Positions 26,431 to 34,786 of a stretch of 58,163 nucleotides of DNA are shown one piece after another; positions within the stretch are counted from its first letter, which is position 1, and each line of letters opens with the position of its first letter. This stretch comes from an uncultured Actinomyces sp. (GTDB lineage: Bacteria; Actinomycetota; Actinomycetes; Actinomycetales; Actinomycetaceae), in the NCBI GenBank assembly GCA_937926195.1, contig CALEXZ010000138.1:1-58163 (forward strand), in the 5' to 3' direction. A program made the position numbers and the translations under genes. The notes beneath the pieces are model-generated. The model was not told where the DNA came from and did not search any database. It worked only from the letters and a program-made list of their open reading frames with translations.

Positions 26431-28257
26431 ATGACGCAGAATCCTGACCTGCGGGCGACCACCCCCACCTCCATCTCCGGCTTGCGCGCCGGCGCGGAGG
26501 TCGGCGGCTACCGCCTGGTGCGTCGGCTCGGCGCCGGCGGGATGGGAGTGGTGTGGGAGGTCTCTGACGGCGACGGACACCACGTCGCCATGAAGATCCT
26601 GCACCCGCAGATCGCCGCAGACCCCATGGCCCGCAAGCGCCTGGACCGCGAGGCCTCCGTCCTGGCGCGTGTGCGCGATCCGCGCGTGGCCCGCATCCTC
26701 GACATCGAGACCGGTGACGGTGCCGACGGCACGGGCGTCACCTTCGTCATCACCGAGCTCGTCGACGGTCCCACCCTCCAGCACGAGGTGGACCACGAGG
26801 GCGCCTACGACCTCGCCCAGGACGTGCGCGACCTCGCTGACCTCGCCCACGGACTCGTGGACGCCCTCAAGGCCGTTCACGACGCCGGCGTCATCCACCG
26901 CGACCTCAAGCCCTCCAACGTCATGCTGGGTGCGCAGGGCCCGGTCCTCATCGACTTTGGCATCGCCCAGCTGGCCGACGACGTCCGCCTCACCCAGACC
27001 GGCCAGGTCACCGGAACCCCGGGCTTCATCCCGCCCGAGATGCTCGACGGCGGCGAGCCCAGCCCCGGCGTCGACTGGTACGCCTGCGCCGGCGTGCTCC
27101 TCTTCGCGGTCACCGGCCGCGCCCCCTTCGGATCCGGTCCCTGGCAGGCGGTCTTCCGCCGGGTCTACGCCGGCACCCCCGAGCTCGGGCGCCTGGAGCA
27201 GGACGCTCCCGCCCTCGCCCGTGCCTTCACCGCCGCCCTGGCCCCGGAGGAGGCGGACCGCCTGTCTCCCGACGACCTGCTGGCGGTCCTGGACGAGATC
27301 TCCGAGGGCGGCAACGGCGAGACCGCCCTCATGAACGCCATGGGAGGCGCTGCCCCGACCATCGGCTACGGCGGCCTGCCGACCGCACAGGCCACCGCGC
27401 CCCGGCCCATCAGTGCCGTCTCGGCGCCGCAGCCCGTTGCCCCGACCCCGACGGGCGCGACCTCCGGCTCCTACGGCTACCTCAGCGCCCCGACCGGACC
27501 GAGAGCCTCCGGTGTGTCGGCCCCGCAGGCCTTTCCGCCCGCCACTGGTCCCCAGAGCATGCCGGTGCCTCAGGCCCGGCCCGCGGCTCACGCGGCGCCT
27601 GCCGCGTCGGTGGGGAGCTCTCCCCAGCCGACGGGGCCGGTGGCGCTGCCCGACTGGGCGCGCGAGCCCCGCCCCCACCGCCTGGTGACCGCCTCTGTCG
27701 CCCTCCTGCTCGCCGTCCTGGGAGCCTGGATCCCCGGCTGGTCCGTCCTCATCGCCTCCATCCTCATCGTCGTCGTGGGCACCGTCGGGCGCGCCGACGA
27801 CGCGCGCCGCTACCGCAGGCTTGAGGCCGGACGCGCCGCCCGCGGGGACACCGCCCGGATGGTCGCCCTGTCCCCTCTGTACCTGCTGCGCTCGGCCATG
27901 GCCTCCTCGGCCGCCGTCGTCACCGCGGGCATCGTGGCGGTCATCGTCGGCTACGCGGGCATCGCGTCCGGGGTGGACCTCGTCGGAGCCTCCGGCGTCG
28001 TGCAGGGCCTGAGCAAGTACCACATCACCGGCGCCTTCGCGACCGCGCTCGTGGCCGTGTTCCTGACCATCGCCTGGTTCGTCCCGTGGGGCTCGCCCAC
28101 GCGCCGCGGCGGTCGTCGTCTCATCGAGACGGTCACCCGTTCGTCCTCCGTGCGCCTCGTCGTTATCATGGTGCTTCTGGCGGCGGCGCTCGGCGTCGTG
28201 GCGCTCTACGCCGTCGCGGCCCTGCCCAGTACGAACCTCACGCCCTTCGTCGCCTGA
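26431..28257 (+). CDS. Membrane-anchored serine/threonine protein kinase (PASTA-less PknB-like)
   Basis: This 608-residue Hanks-type kinase starts at ATG 26431. The catalytic domain covers residues 28 to about 290: glycine loop LGAGGMGVVWE (33-43), Lys55 in HVAMKIL, IHRDLKPSNVML (Asp158, Asn163), LIDFGIA (Asp175) and GTPGFIPPEML. A long Pro/Ala/Ser-rich linker follows. The C-terminal part holds about four transmembrane segments (SVALLLAVLGAWIPGW, VLIASILIVVVGTV, AVVTAGIVAVIVGYAGIA, FATALVAVFLTIAWFV) and a last one near VIMVLLAAALGVVALYAV. No extracellular PASTA sensor is present. It may sense a membrane state; targets are unknown. Confidence 0.9.
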   Translation: MTQNPDLRATTPTSISGLRAGAEVGGYRLVRRLGAGGMGVVWEVSDGDGHHVAMKILHPQIAADPMARKRLDREASVLARVRDPRVARILDIETGDGADGTGVTFVITELVDGPTLQHEVDHEGAYDLAQDVRDLADLAHGLVDALKAVHDAGVIHRDLKPSNVMLGAQGPVLIDFGIAQLADDVRLTQTGQVTGTPGFIPPEMLDGGEPSPGVDWYACAGVLLFAVTGRAPFGSGPWQAVFRRVYAGTPELGRLEQDAPALARAFTAALAPEEADRLSPDDLLAVLDEISEGGNGETALMNAMGGAAPTIGYGGLPTAQATAPRPISAVSAPQPVAPTPTGATSGSYGYLSAPTGPRASGVSAPQAFPPATGPQSMPVPQARPAAHAAPAASVGSSPQPTGPVALPDWAREPRPHRLVTASVALLLAVLGAWIPGWSVLIASILIVVVGTVGRADDARRYRRLEAGRAARGDTARMVALSPLYLLRSAMASSAAVVTAGIVAVIVGYAGIASGVDLVGASGVVQGLSKYHITGAFATALVAVFLTIAWFVPWGSPTRRGGRRLIETVTRSSSVRLVVIMVLLAAALGVVALYAVAALPSTNLTPFVA

Positions 28258-28494
28258 GGACCGCCCGGTCTCCCGCTCGCCGCCGTCCGCCTTGCGGGCC
28301 GGGAGAGGCGTGAGGGACGACTCAGGTCGGTGCCTTCGGCTCTCAGCGGCCTGCCAGGCACAATATCTAGGGTTGCCCGTGCGCATGAACCACTGCGTTC
28401 TCGTCGCCCCTGCTGACCCGGGCCCGCCCGCTGCGGGACGCCCGCCGTGCCGCCGGTCGTGACCGCGCACACCCCTACGTGACCGGAGGAGCCT

Positions 28495-29331
28495 ATGGCC
28501 TCGAACAACAGGACCACCAAGGCCGAGCGCCGTGAGGCCGCACGCGCCAAGGCGCAGGCGATGCGTGAGGAGCAGGAGCGCAAGGAGAGGCGGGCGCGCC
28601 TGACCCGGCGCGCCATCCTCGGGGCGGGCGGTCTTGCGATCGTCGGGGTCGGTGGGGCCATGTATCTCGACTCACGTGGCCGGGTGAGGCTGGAGGGCGG
28701 CACGATCGTCAGCGAGAAGGCGGGCACGAGCGGGGTCCCCGGCCCTGTGCTGGCCGACGGCTCCTGGACCTTCGGAGGCTCCCTCAAGCCCGGTTCCGTC
28801 GCCTCGGACGCCACGATCGTCGAGGTCTTCTTCGACTACGCCTGCCACTTCTGCGCCTACTTCGAGAACCTCCACCACAAGGAGCTCAAGAGCCTCGTCG
28901 AGAACGGGGACATCACCCTGGTGCTGCGTCCCAGCAAGTTCCTGGGCAGCGACTGGACGAACCTGACGATGAACTCTATCGGGGTGGTCCTCGACAAGCA
29001 GCCCGATGCCGCCTTTGCCTTCCACGCCGCCCTCATGAGCCTGTTCGCGCGGATCTTCGACACCAAGAACACGTCGCTGGCGACGGTGGAGAGCATCGTC
29101 AGCTCGGCGACGCAGGCCGGTGTCTCCACGGATGTCTCCGCCGAGTTCGAGGCTGCCGTCAACGAGGGCCGGTACTCCAGCTGGGTCACGCTGGGCACCG
29201 ACACCCTCGACAAGTACAACATCAAGGGCACCCCCACCGTCCTCGTCGCAGGCAAGCAGGTGGACCTGAAGAAGGTCGGCACCGAGAACGGCCTGACCGA
29301 CCTCATCCGCTCCGGCGGGGTCAAGGACTGA
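28495..29331 (+). CDS. Membrane-anchored DsbA-like thioredoxin-fold protein
   Basis: This 278-residue oxidoreductase starts with a strongly charged cytoplasmic helix (residues 5-40), then one membrane anchor (AILGAGGLAIVGVGGAMYL, 40-58). The extracellular DsbA/thioredoxin_4 domain has active site Cys117-His-Phe-Cys120 (FFDYACHFCAYFENLH) and the cis-proline loop IKGTPTVLVAGK. It should form or rearrange disulfides in exported proteins, as in other actinobacteria. ATG 28495 follows ribosome site ggaggag. It follows the kinase gene on the same strand with a 237-base gap in which I see no gene. Confidence 0.92.
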   Translation: MASNNRTTKAERREAARAKAQAMREEQERKERRARLTRRAILGAGGLAIVGVGGAMYLDSRGRVRLEGGTIVSEKAGTSGVPGPVLADGSWTFGGSLKPGSVASDATIVEVFFDYACHFCAYFENLHHKELKSLVENGDITLVLRPSKFLGSDWTNLTMNSIGVVLDKQPDAAFAFHAALMSLFARIFDTKNTSLATVESIVSSATQAGVSTDVSAEFEAAVNEGRYSSWVTLGTDTLDKYNIKGTPTVLVAGKQVDLKKVGTENGLTDLIRSGGVKD

Positions 29332-29400
29332 GCCCTGGAGCCGGGGCGGCCCGGGCCCGGGCGTGTACGGTTCGTCCGGGCCTGTAGGCTGTCCCGCGAC

Positions 29401-29476
29401 GCCGCGTTAGCTCAGTTGGTAGAGCAGCTGTCTTGTAAACAGCAGGTCATCGGTTCGAGTCCGATACGCGGCTCCA
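29401..29476 (+). tRNA. tRNA-Thr (anticodon TGT)
   Basis: The cloverleaf folds fully. Acceptor stem gccgcgt (29401-29407) pairs with acgcggc (29466-29472). The D arm is agctcagttggtagagc. The anticodon stem gctgt/acagc frames loop cttgtaa, anticodon TGT. The T arm is atcggttcgagtccgat. The discriminator T is followed by an encoded CCA (29474-29476). It reads ACA (and probably ACG) threonine codons. Confidence 0.97.
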
Positions 29477-29575
29477 CTGTCCGGCGGGACACCGCCGCGC
29501 CGCACACCCCGCCAGGGCGCCAGTGCAGGTCGGCGTACGCTCCGATCGGCTATACCGACGGCTGCTCGGCCCGGC

Positions 29576-30385
29576 TCAGACGGGTTCGTGGCCGTGCTGA
29601 CCGGGGGTGAGTCCCAGGTGCATACGGGTGCCGACGCCGATGCTGCCGTCGGTGGGCAGAAGCTCGGGGTGCTCGGCACGCAGTCCGGCGTCCGGGACCC
29701 ACCCTGTGACCGTCTCCACCCCCATCTCCAGCCACAGGGGGTGCATGGGTGTGGACGGACCCACGAGGACGGTGTGAGCGCCGCCGTCGGCCGCCAGGGC
29801 CACGAGCCGCGGCGCGGTCTTGTTGACCAGCGACGAGGAGGAGATGAACACGTAGTCGGCCTGGGGCAGCAGGTACTCGCAGGCGGTGTCCGGGTAGTCG
29901 TCCGGGCGCAGGCTGCGCTCAAGGATCTGTACCTCTGCCGCCGTCGACAGGGCGGCGCGGGCGAAGGGGAAGTGGCCGACGATCGCCACCGTGAGCCCGC
30001 TGACGAGGCCGCGGTAGGGGTCGAAGACCTGCCCCCAGGTCAGTCCCGCGCCCGTGGGCTCAAATCCGTGGAAGGCAGCGGTCTCGGGCCGCGAGTACCA
30101 GGAGTTGATCGCCGCGAGCCCCAGGGAGGCCTCTTCGAGGTTCCAGCTGCGCACGAGCGCGGCCACGTCACGCAGGGGGCGCCCCTGGGCGGGCGCGTCG
30201 GCCAGGGCAGGGCGGGAGGTGACTGCCATCGTCCAGGCCGTGCCCATGCCCGCGGCGGCACTCGCCTCCTCGGAGGCGCTGCTGAACACGCGGGTCCACC
30301 GTGCGTCGTGGTGGGTGGCGGTGACCGTGACGTCGGAGGGGAGGTCGTCAATGAGGGCGTCGTAGATCTCCCAGGCGTTGCACAC
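29576..30385 (-). CDS. DUF364/DUF4213 protein, putative metal-chelate related, iron-regulated
   Basis: This 269-residue protein has an N-terminal DUF4213 part (WEIYDALIDDLP, LADAPAQGRPLRDVAALVRSWNLEEASLGLAAINSWYS) and a C-terminal DUF364 Rossmann-like domain (LTVAIVGHFPFARAALSTAAEVQILERSLRPDDYPDTACEYLLPQADYVFI, SSSLVNKTAPRLVALA). The family is annotated as putative heavy-metal chelation proteins; no reaction is established to my knowledge. The start is GTG 30385 after ribosome site aaggag. A DtxR/IdeR-like box lies 16 bases upstream of the start, suggesting iron-repressed expression. The tRNA-Thr gene lies beyond its 3' end. Confidence 0.85.
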   Translation of the reverse strand: MCNAWEIYDALIDDLPSDVTVTATHHDARWTRVFSSASEEASAAAGMGTAWTMAVTSRPALADAPAQGRPLRDVAALVRSWNLEEASLGLAAINSWYSRPETAAFHGFEPTGAGLTWGQVFDPYRGLVSGLTVAIVGHFPFARAALSTAAEVQILERSLRPDDYPDTACEYLLPQADYVFISSSSLVNKTAPRLVALAADGGAHTVLVGPSTPMHPLWLEMGVETVTGWVPDAGLRAEHPELLPTDGSIGVGTRMHLGLTPGQHGHEPV

Positions 30386-30401
30386 GTTCCCGCTCCTTCT
30401 T

Positions 30402-30420
30402 CTAGGTAAGGTTCACCTCA
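30402..30420 (-). promoter_or_regulatory. DtxR/IdeR-type iron box upstream of the DUF364 gene
   Basis: ctaggtaaggttcacctca agrees at 15 of 19 positions with the iron-box consensus TWAGGTWAGSCTWACCTWA. It lies where an iron-activated repressor would block the promoter of the DUF364 gene. This is a pattern match by eye. Confidence 0.65.
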
Positions 30421-30534
30421 CCCTAGATGCACCGGGGGGTGCCGGCAGGATCGTCTCACTGTGAGGGCACGGAGGGGGTGCGAGGGAGGGGGTGGGGGCG
30501 CGGGGTCCTCGGGGCGGCCTCCGGCGGGAACCGC

Positions 30535-31212
30535 TCAGGGCAGGCGCCAGTCCACGGGGGCCGCCCCCTGGGACGCCAGCAGCTCGTTGGCCCGGCTGAA
30601 GGGGCGGGAGCCGAAGAACCCTCGTGAGGCGCTCAGGGGAGAGGGGTGGGGCGAGGTGATGGCCGGCGTGGTGCCGAGCAGTGGCGCCAGGGACTGTGCC
30701 GGTCGGCCCCACAGGATCGCCACCAGGGGTGCGTCGCGCTCGACGAGGGCCTCGATGGCGCGCTGCGTCACCGCCTCCCAGCCCCAGCCGCGGTGCGAGC
30801 CGGGGACACCGGGACGCACCGTGAGCACCCGGTTGAGGAGCATGACCCCCTGACGCGACCACGCCGTGAGGTCGCCCGTCGTCGGACGCTCGATGCCCAG
30901 GTCCGCGACCAGCTCGGTGTAGATGTTGACGAGGCTGCGCGGGGGCTGCACCCCCGGCTGCACCGAGAAGCTCAGCCCCATCGGGTGGCCCGGCGTCGGG
31001 TAGGGGTCCTGCCCGACGATGAGCACCTTGACCTGGTCCATCGGGTAGGTGAAGGCGCGCAGGACGTCGGTGCCCGCCGGCAGGTAGCCGCGCCCCGCAG
31101 CAACCTCCTCGCGCAGCCGGGCGCCGATCTCGTGGACCGTGTGCTCGACGGGGGACAGGGCCGCCGCCCACGAGGGGTCGACGAGCTCGGACAGGGGCTT
31201 GGCGTCGCTCAC
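30535..31212 (-). CDS. ung: Uracil-DNA glycosylase
   Basis: This 225-residue family 1 uracil-DNA glycosylase removes uracil arising from cytosine deamination. Its signatures are the water-activating loop VLIVGQDPYPTPGHPMGLSFSV (catalytic Asp), LLNRVLTVRPG, ILWGRPAQ and the minor-groove loop HPSPLSASRGFFGS. GTG 31212 is preferred: it gives the family's usual length, and upstream in-frame residues are low-complexity Arg-rich. It is divergent from the LytR_C protein gene, with 69 bases between the starts. Confidence 0.95.
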   Translation of the reverse strand: MSDAKPLSELVDPSWAAALSPVEHTVHEIGARLREEVAAGRGYLPAGTDVLRAFTYPMDQVKVLIVGQDPYPTPGHPMGLSFSVQPGVQPPRSLVNIYTELVADLGIERPTTGDLTAWSRQGVMLLNRVLTVRPGVPGSHRGWGWEAVTQRAIEALVERDAPLVAILWGRPAQSLAPLLGTTPAITSPHPSPLSASRGFFGSRPFSRANELLASQGAAPVDWRLP

Positions 31213-31281
31213 TCCCCGAGGGTAGCGGTGCCCGGCGACGTGGCGCAGGCGGGAACGGCTCCGCTCCCGTATTCTCGCGGC

Positions 31282-31905
31282 GTGAGCCAGTATCCCTACC
31301 CCCCTGACGAGTTCGACGCCTCCAGCGACGACGGTCCCGCACCCATCGGCGTCCACCGTGCCCCGGTGCCCGCCTGGCGTGCCTGGTTGCCGCTGCTCGC
31401 GATCCTCGTCATCGTGCCGCTGCTGGCCTGGGGCGCCGTGGCGCTGCTCGGCTCACGCGCCGGTGACCCCTCCGACGTGCAGGTCGGTCCGGCGCAGCCC
31501 TCGGCCACGACGGTGCCGAGCGCCACGACGTCGCCCACCACTGAGCCCACCGCCGAGCCCACGGCAGCGGAGGCCACTCCTACCCCGGAGCCCACCCCGG
31601 AGCCGCCCACCACGGCTGACCTGACGACGGGCGTCACGGTCCACAACGGCACGAGCACGAACGGGCTGGCGGCCCGGACCTCGGACCGGCTGACCAACGC
31701 GGGCTACACCTCGGTGACGGTGGCCCCCGGCTCCTACACCGAGACGGAGCCGGCTCGCACGACGGTCTACTACGCCGGCCCGGAGCACGCCGTCACCGCG
31801 CAGGCCGCAGCCGGCCTCCTGGGCATCACCAACGTCGTCCAGGACCCCCAGATGGCGGCCTCCAACCCGATCGTCATCGTCCTGCGCAACGACTTCACGG
31901 GCTAG
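31282..31905 (+). CDS. LytR C-terminal-domain membrane protein
   Basis: This 207-residue protein starts at GTG 31282. It has a short acidic cytoplasmic N-terminus, one transmembrane helix (AWLPLLAILVIVPLLAWGAVALLG, about 34-57), a Thr/Pro/Glu-rich extracellular linker (about 75-112) and a LytR_C domain. That domain shows GVTVHNGTSTNGLAARTSDRLTNAGY and PARTTVYYAGPEHAVTAQAAAGLLGI. LytR_C domains are found at the end of wall glycopolymer ligases and as stand-alone proteins; here the catalytic LCP domain is absent. An envelope role is likely; the exact role is unknown. Confidence 0.88.
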   Translation: MSQYPYPPDEFDASSDDGPAPIGVHRAPVPAWRAWLPLLAILVIVPLLAWGAVALLGSRAGDPSDVQVGPAQPSATTVPSATTSPTTEPTAEPTAAEATPTPEPTPEPPTTADLTTGVTVHNGTSTNGLAARTSDRLTNAGYTSVTVAPGSYTETEPARTTVYYAGPEHAVTAQAAAGLLGITNVVQDPQMAASNPIVIVLRNDFTG

Positions 31906-32028
31906 CGCCCGGCGTCCGGCGTCCGGTGGCGGCGCCGGACGGCGGGCGGCGTCCGGTGGGCGGCGGCGGACGACGGACGCCGTCGGCCCGCGCGGGAGTT
32001 CGCCGCCAGCCGACCACGATCTGAGCGT

Positions 32029-32055
32029 CTTGCACTCAAGGGACGAGAGTGCCAG
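32029..32055 (+). promoter_or_regulatory. CIRCE element 1 (HrcA operator)
   Basis: cttgcactc, 9 bases, gagtgccag: arms match at 8 of 9 positions and carry the GCACTC-N9-GAGTGC core of CIRCE. HrcA binding here would repress groEL and release it on heat shock. Confidence 0.85.
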
Positions 32056-32063
32056 AGTTGCGG

Positions 32064-32090
32064 TTAGCACTCGGGGCTGTCGAGTGACAG
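32064..32090 (+). promoter_or_regulatory. CIRCE element 2 (HrcA operator)
   Basis: ttagcactc, 9 bases, gagtgacag. The left arm is the exact CIRCE consensus; the right arm keeps GAGTG. It sits 35 bases after element 1, making a tandem pair before groEL. Confidence 0.75.
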
Positions 32091-32239
32091 CCGGACCCGT
32101 TCCGCGCCACGACGCCGCCCCGGTGAGGCAACCGGACCGGCAGGTGAGGGCCGGTGCCCCGCGGGACAGGAACGCGGAGCGCCGACCCGTCCGTCGCGGG
32201 CACCGAACGGTCACCCAACCCCAGTGGAGGAATCACCAC

Positions 32240-33859
32240 ATGGCCAAGATCATCGCCTTCGACGAGGAGGCCCGCCGCGGAATGGAGCGGGGCCTCAACG
32301 TCCTCGCCGACACCGTCAAGGTCACCCTCGGCCCCAAGGGCCGCAACGTCGTCCTCGACAAGAAGTGGGGCGCCCCCACGATCACCAACGACGGTGTGAC
32401 CATCGCCAAGGAGATCGAGCTCGAGGAGCCCTTCGAGAAGATCGGCGCCGAGCTCGTCAAGGAGGTCGCCAAGAAGACCGACGACGTCGCCGGTGACGGC
32501 ACGACCACCGCGACCGTCCTCGCCCAGGCGCTGGTGCGCGAGGGCCTGCGCAACGTGGCCGCCGGGGCCAACCCGATCGCTGTGCGCCGCGGCATCAACA
32601 AGGCCGTCGAGAAGGTCGTCGAGCGCCTGCTCGCCGACGCCAAGGACGTCGAGACCAAGGACGAGATCGCGGCCACCGCCTCGATCTCCGCCGCCGACGA
32701 GCAGATCGGCTCCTTCATCGCCGAGGCCCTGGAGCGGGTCGGCCACGAGGGCGTCATCACCGTCGAGGAGTCCAACACCTTCGGCCTCGAGCTTGAGGTC
32801 ACCGAGGGCATGCGCTTCGAGCGGGGCTTCATCTCCCCCTACTTCGTCACCGACCCCGACCGTCAGGAGGCTGTCCTCGAGGACACCTACGTCCTGCTCG
32901 TCGAGTCCAAGATCGCCAACGTCAAGGACCTGCTGCCCCTGCTGGAGAAGGTCATGCAGTCCGGCAAGCCGCTGGCGATCATCGCCGAGGACGTCGAGGC
33001 CGAGGCCCTGGCCACCCTCGTCGTCAACCGCATCCGCGGCACCTTCCGCTCCGTGGCCGTCAAGGCCCCCGGCTTCGGTGACCGCCGCAAGGCGATGCTG
33101 CAGGACATGGCCATCCTCACCGGCGGCACGGTCATCTCCGAGACCGTCGGCCTCAAGCTTGAGAACGCCACCCTTGAGGACCTGGGCCAGGCCCGTAAGG
33201 TCGTCGTCACCAAGGACGACGCCACCATCGTCGAGGGCGCCGGCGACAAGGAGGCCATTGAGGCCCGTGTCGCCCAGATCCGCGGCGAGATCGAGACCTC
33301 CGACTCCGAGTACGACAAGGAGAAGCTCTCCGAGCGTCTGGCCAAGCTCGCCGGAGGCGTCGCCGTCCTCAAGTCCGGTGCCGCCACGGAGGTCGAGCTC
33401 AAGGAGCGCAAGCACCGCATCGAGGACGCCGTGCGCAACGCCAAGGCCGCCGTCGAGGAGGGCATCGTCGCCGGTGGAGGCGTCGCCCTCCTGCAGGCCG
33501 CCGACGTGCTCGACTCCCTCGAGCTCGACGGCGACGAGGCCACCGGTGCCGCGATCGTCAAGGTCGCCCTTGAGGCCCCGCTCAAGCAGATCGCCGTCAA
33601 CGCCGGCTTCGAGGGCGGCGTCGTCGTCGACCGCGTGCGTCACCTGCCCGTCGGTGAGGGCCTCAACGCCGCCACCGGCGACTACGTCAACCTCCTGGGC
33701 GCCGGCATCGCCGACCCGGTCAAGGTGACCCGCTCCGCCCTGCAGAACGCCGCGTCCATCGCGGGCCTGTTCCTCACCACCGAGGCCGTTGTCGCCGACA
33801 AGCCCGAGCCCCCGGCCGCCCCGGCCGGCGGTGGCGACGACATGGGCGGCATGTACTGA
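32240..33859 (+). CDS. groEL: 60-kDa chaperonin GroEL (stand-alone copy)
   Basis: This 539-residue chaperonin starts at ATG 32240 after ribosome site ggagg. Family blocks are MAKIIAFDEEARRGMERGLN, VKVTLGPKGRNVVLDKKWG, TNDGVTIAKEIELE, VAGDGTTTATVLAQALVREGLRNVAAGANP (ATP site with catalytic Asp in GDGTTT) and GAGIADPVKVTRSALQNAASIAGLFLTTEAV. The C-terminus is short, GGGDDMGGMY, with one GGM unit rather than a long repeat or a His-rich end. No groES lies within the window, so this is the single or second, groES-independent copy (groEL2 type) common in actinobacteria. HrcA/CIRCE control is evident from the leader. Confidence 0.96.
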   Translation: MAKIIAFDEEARRGMERGLNVLADTVKVTLGPKGRNVVLDKKWGAPTITNDGVTIAKEIELEEPFEKIGAELVKEVAKKTDDVAGDGTTTATVLAQALVREGLRNVAAGANPIAVRRGINKAVEKVVERLLADAKDVETKDEIAATASISAADEQIGSFIAEALERVGHEGVITVEESNTFGLELEVTEGMRFERGFISPYFVTDPDRQEAVLEDTYVLLVESKIANVKDLLPLLEKVMQSGKPLAIIAEDVEAEALATLVVNRIRGTFRSVAVKAPGFGDRRKAMLQDMAILTGGTVISETVGLKLENATLEDLGQARKVVVTKDDATIVEGAGDKEAIEARVAQIRGEIETSDSEYDKEKLSERLAKLAGGVAVLKSGAATEVELKERKHRIEDAVRNAKAAVEEGIVAGGGVALLQAADVLDSLELDGDEATGAAIVKVALEAPLKQIAVNAGFEGGVVVDRVRHLPVGEGLNAATGDYVNLLGAGIADPVKVTRSALQNAASIAGLFLTTEAVVADKPEPPAAPAGGGDDMGGMY

Positions 33860-33917
33860 TCGACCGCCCCGGCTGGCCACCAGGACCGCGTGACGCGCGG
33901 TGCCCGGCCACCCACTG

Positions 33918-33968
33918 ACGACGGCGGGCCGTCCCCCTGCGACATGCAGGAGGGCGGCCCGCCGTCGT
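33918..33968. terminator. Strong hairpin after groEL
   Basis: Bases 33918-33940 pair with 33946-33968 with two mismatches and loop gacat. The stem lies between groEL and the convergent membrane-protein gene, so it can serve both. Confidence 0.85.
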
Positions 33969-33988
33969 GCTCGGCGTCGGCCGCGGGA

Positions 33989-34687
33989 TCAGGCCAGCGG
34001 GTAGACGCTTGACAGGAACAGCAGGGACAGGCCCCACACGAGGCTCACCGTGTTGAAGAGGGCTCCGTCGAGCAGCGGGCGACCGGGATAGGGCACCTTG
34101 GGCAGCTGCGACCACGGCAGCGCCTGAGGCACCGGCGTGAGCAGCGCCGCCCACCACGGCAACGGAGTCTGACCGGTGGCGATGAGCACCGCCACCGCCA
34201 GCCACCGCAGGACCAGCAGCCCCACGCTGGGCACCCAGGCCTGGAGCAGGAAGGCCCGCAGGCGTCGGGCGTGCTGGGCGGCGGCGAGGGTCCCGGGTGC
34301 GTCAGGATCGGCCTGGAACAGTGTCCACACGCGCTCGGAGGCCAGAGCCACCGGGTAGAAGGCGGCGTGTGCCAGGGGCTGGAGCACGAAACCCACCCCC
34401 AGGACGGCCACCACGGGCACCGCCCACGGCGAGTGCCGCAGCAGCAGCCACTGCGAGTACAGGCCGACCAGCCACAGGGGCGCCGCGTAGTCGGCCACCA
34501 GGGCCCCTGCGCGCAACCGGGCGTCGTTGACCCGGGTGTAGAAGGCGTACGTGTCGTCGCCCATGAAGGCGATGAACTCGCTGTACCGCGTCGAGTCGGG
34601 CTTGCGGAAGCCGACGATGAGCGCGTCACCCACCATCCAGCACGCAGAGGCCAGGACGAGGGCGAGGACGGATAACGTGGTGAGCAC
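33989..34687 (-). CDS. Multi-pass membrane protein of unknown function
   Basis: I do not recognise this 232-residue protein. GTG 34687 is chosen because an acaggagc ribosome site lies just upstream (34692-34699) and translation from it opens directly with a membrane helix. The upstream ATG at 34783 has no such site. About five to six hydrophobic segments are visible: VLALVLASACWMVGDALIVG, APLWLVGLYSQWLLL, AVPVVAVLGVGFVLQPLAHAAFYPVAL, SVGLLVLRWLAVAVLIATG and LVWGLSLLFLSSVYPLA. A charged loop with FIAFMGDDTYAFYTRVNDARLRAG lies outside or inside. The WXG100 gene is upstream on the same strand. Confidence 0.7.
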   Translation of the reverse strand: MLTTLSVLALVLASACWMVGDALIVGFRKPDSTRYSEFIAFMGDDTYAFYTRVNDARLRAGALVADYAAPLWLVGLYSQWLLLRHSPWAVPVVAVLGVGFVLQPLAHAAFYPVALASERVWTLFQADPDAPGTLAAAQHARRLRAFLLQAWVPSVGLLVLRWLAVAVLIATGQTPLPWWAALLTPVPQALPWSQLPKVPYPGRPLLDGALFNTVSLVWGLSLLFLSSVYPLA

Positions 34688-34786
34688 GGGGCGCTCCTGT
34701 GACGGCAGCAGGTACCTCGACGCTAGCCTGCGCGCCAGCGGCCCCGGAAGGTGTGTCAGTTCGTCGTCGGCCCCGGGCACCACCTC

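Larger units (their letters stand above)
31906..32239 (+). other. Leader and promoter region of groEL
   Basis: 334 bases without a gene. The first 90 bases are GC-rich repeats of a cggcgtccggtgg-like unit after the LytR_C stop, possibly its terminator. The remainder holds two CIRCE-like operators and an untranslated leader of about 150 bases before groEL. Confidence 0.6.

Noticed and set aside
26320..28470. Long minus-strand open frame opposite the Ser/Thr kinase
   Set aside because: The opposite strand carries all kinase motifs; this frame has no family features.
32036..33880. Long minus-strand open frame opposite groEL
   Set aside because: It is a shadow of the groEL coding sequence, rich in Gly/Asp/Leu with no recognisable motif.
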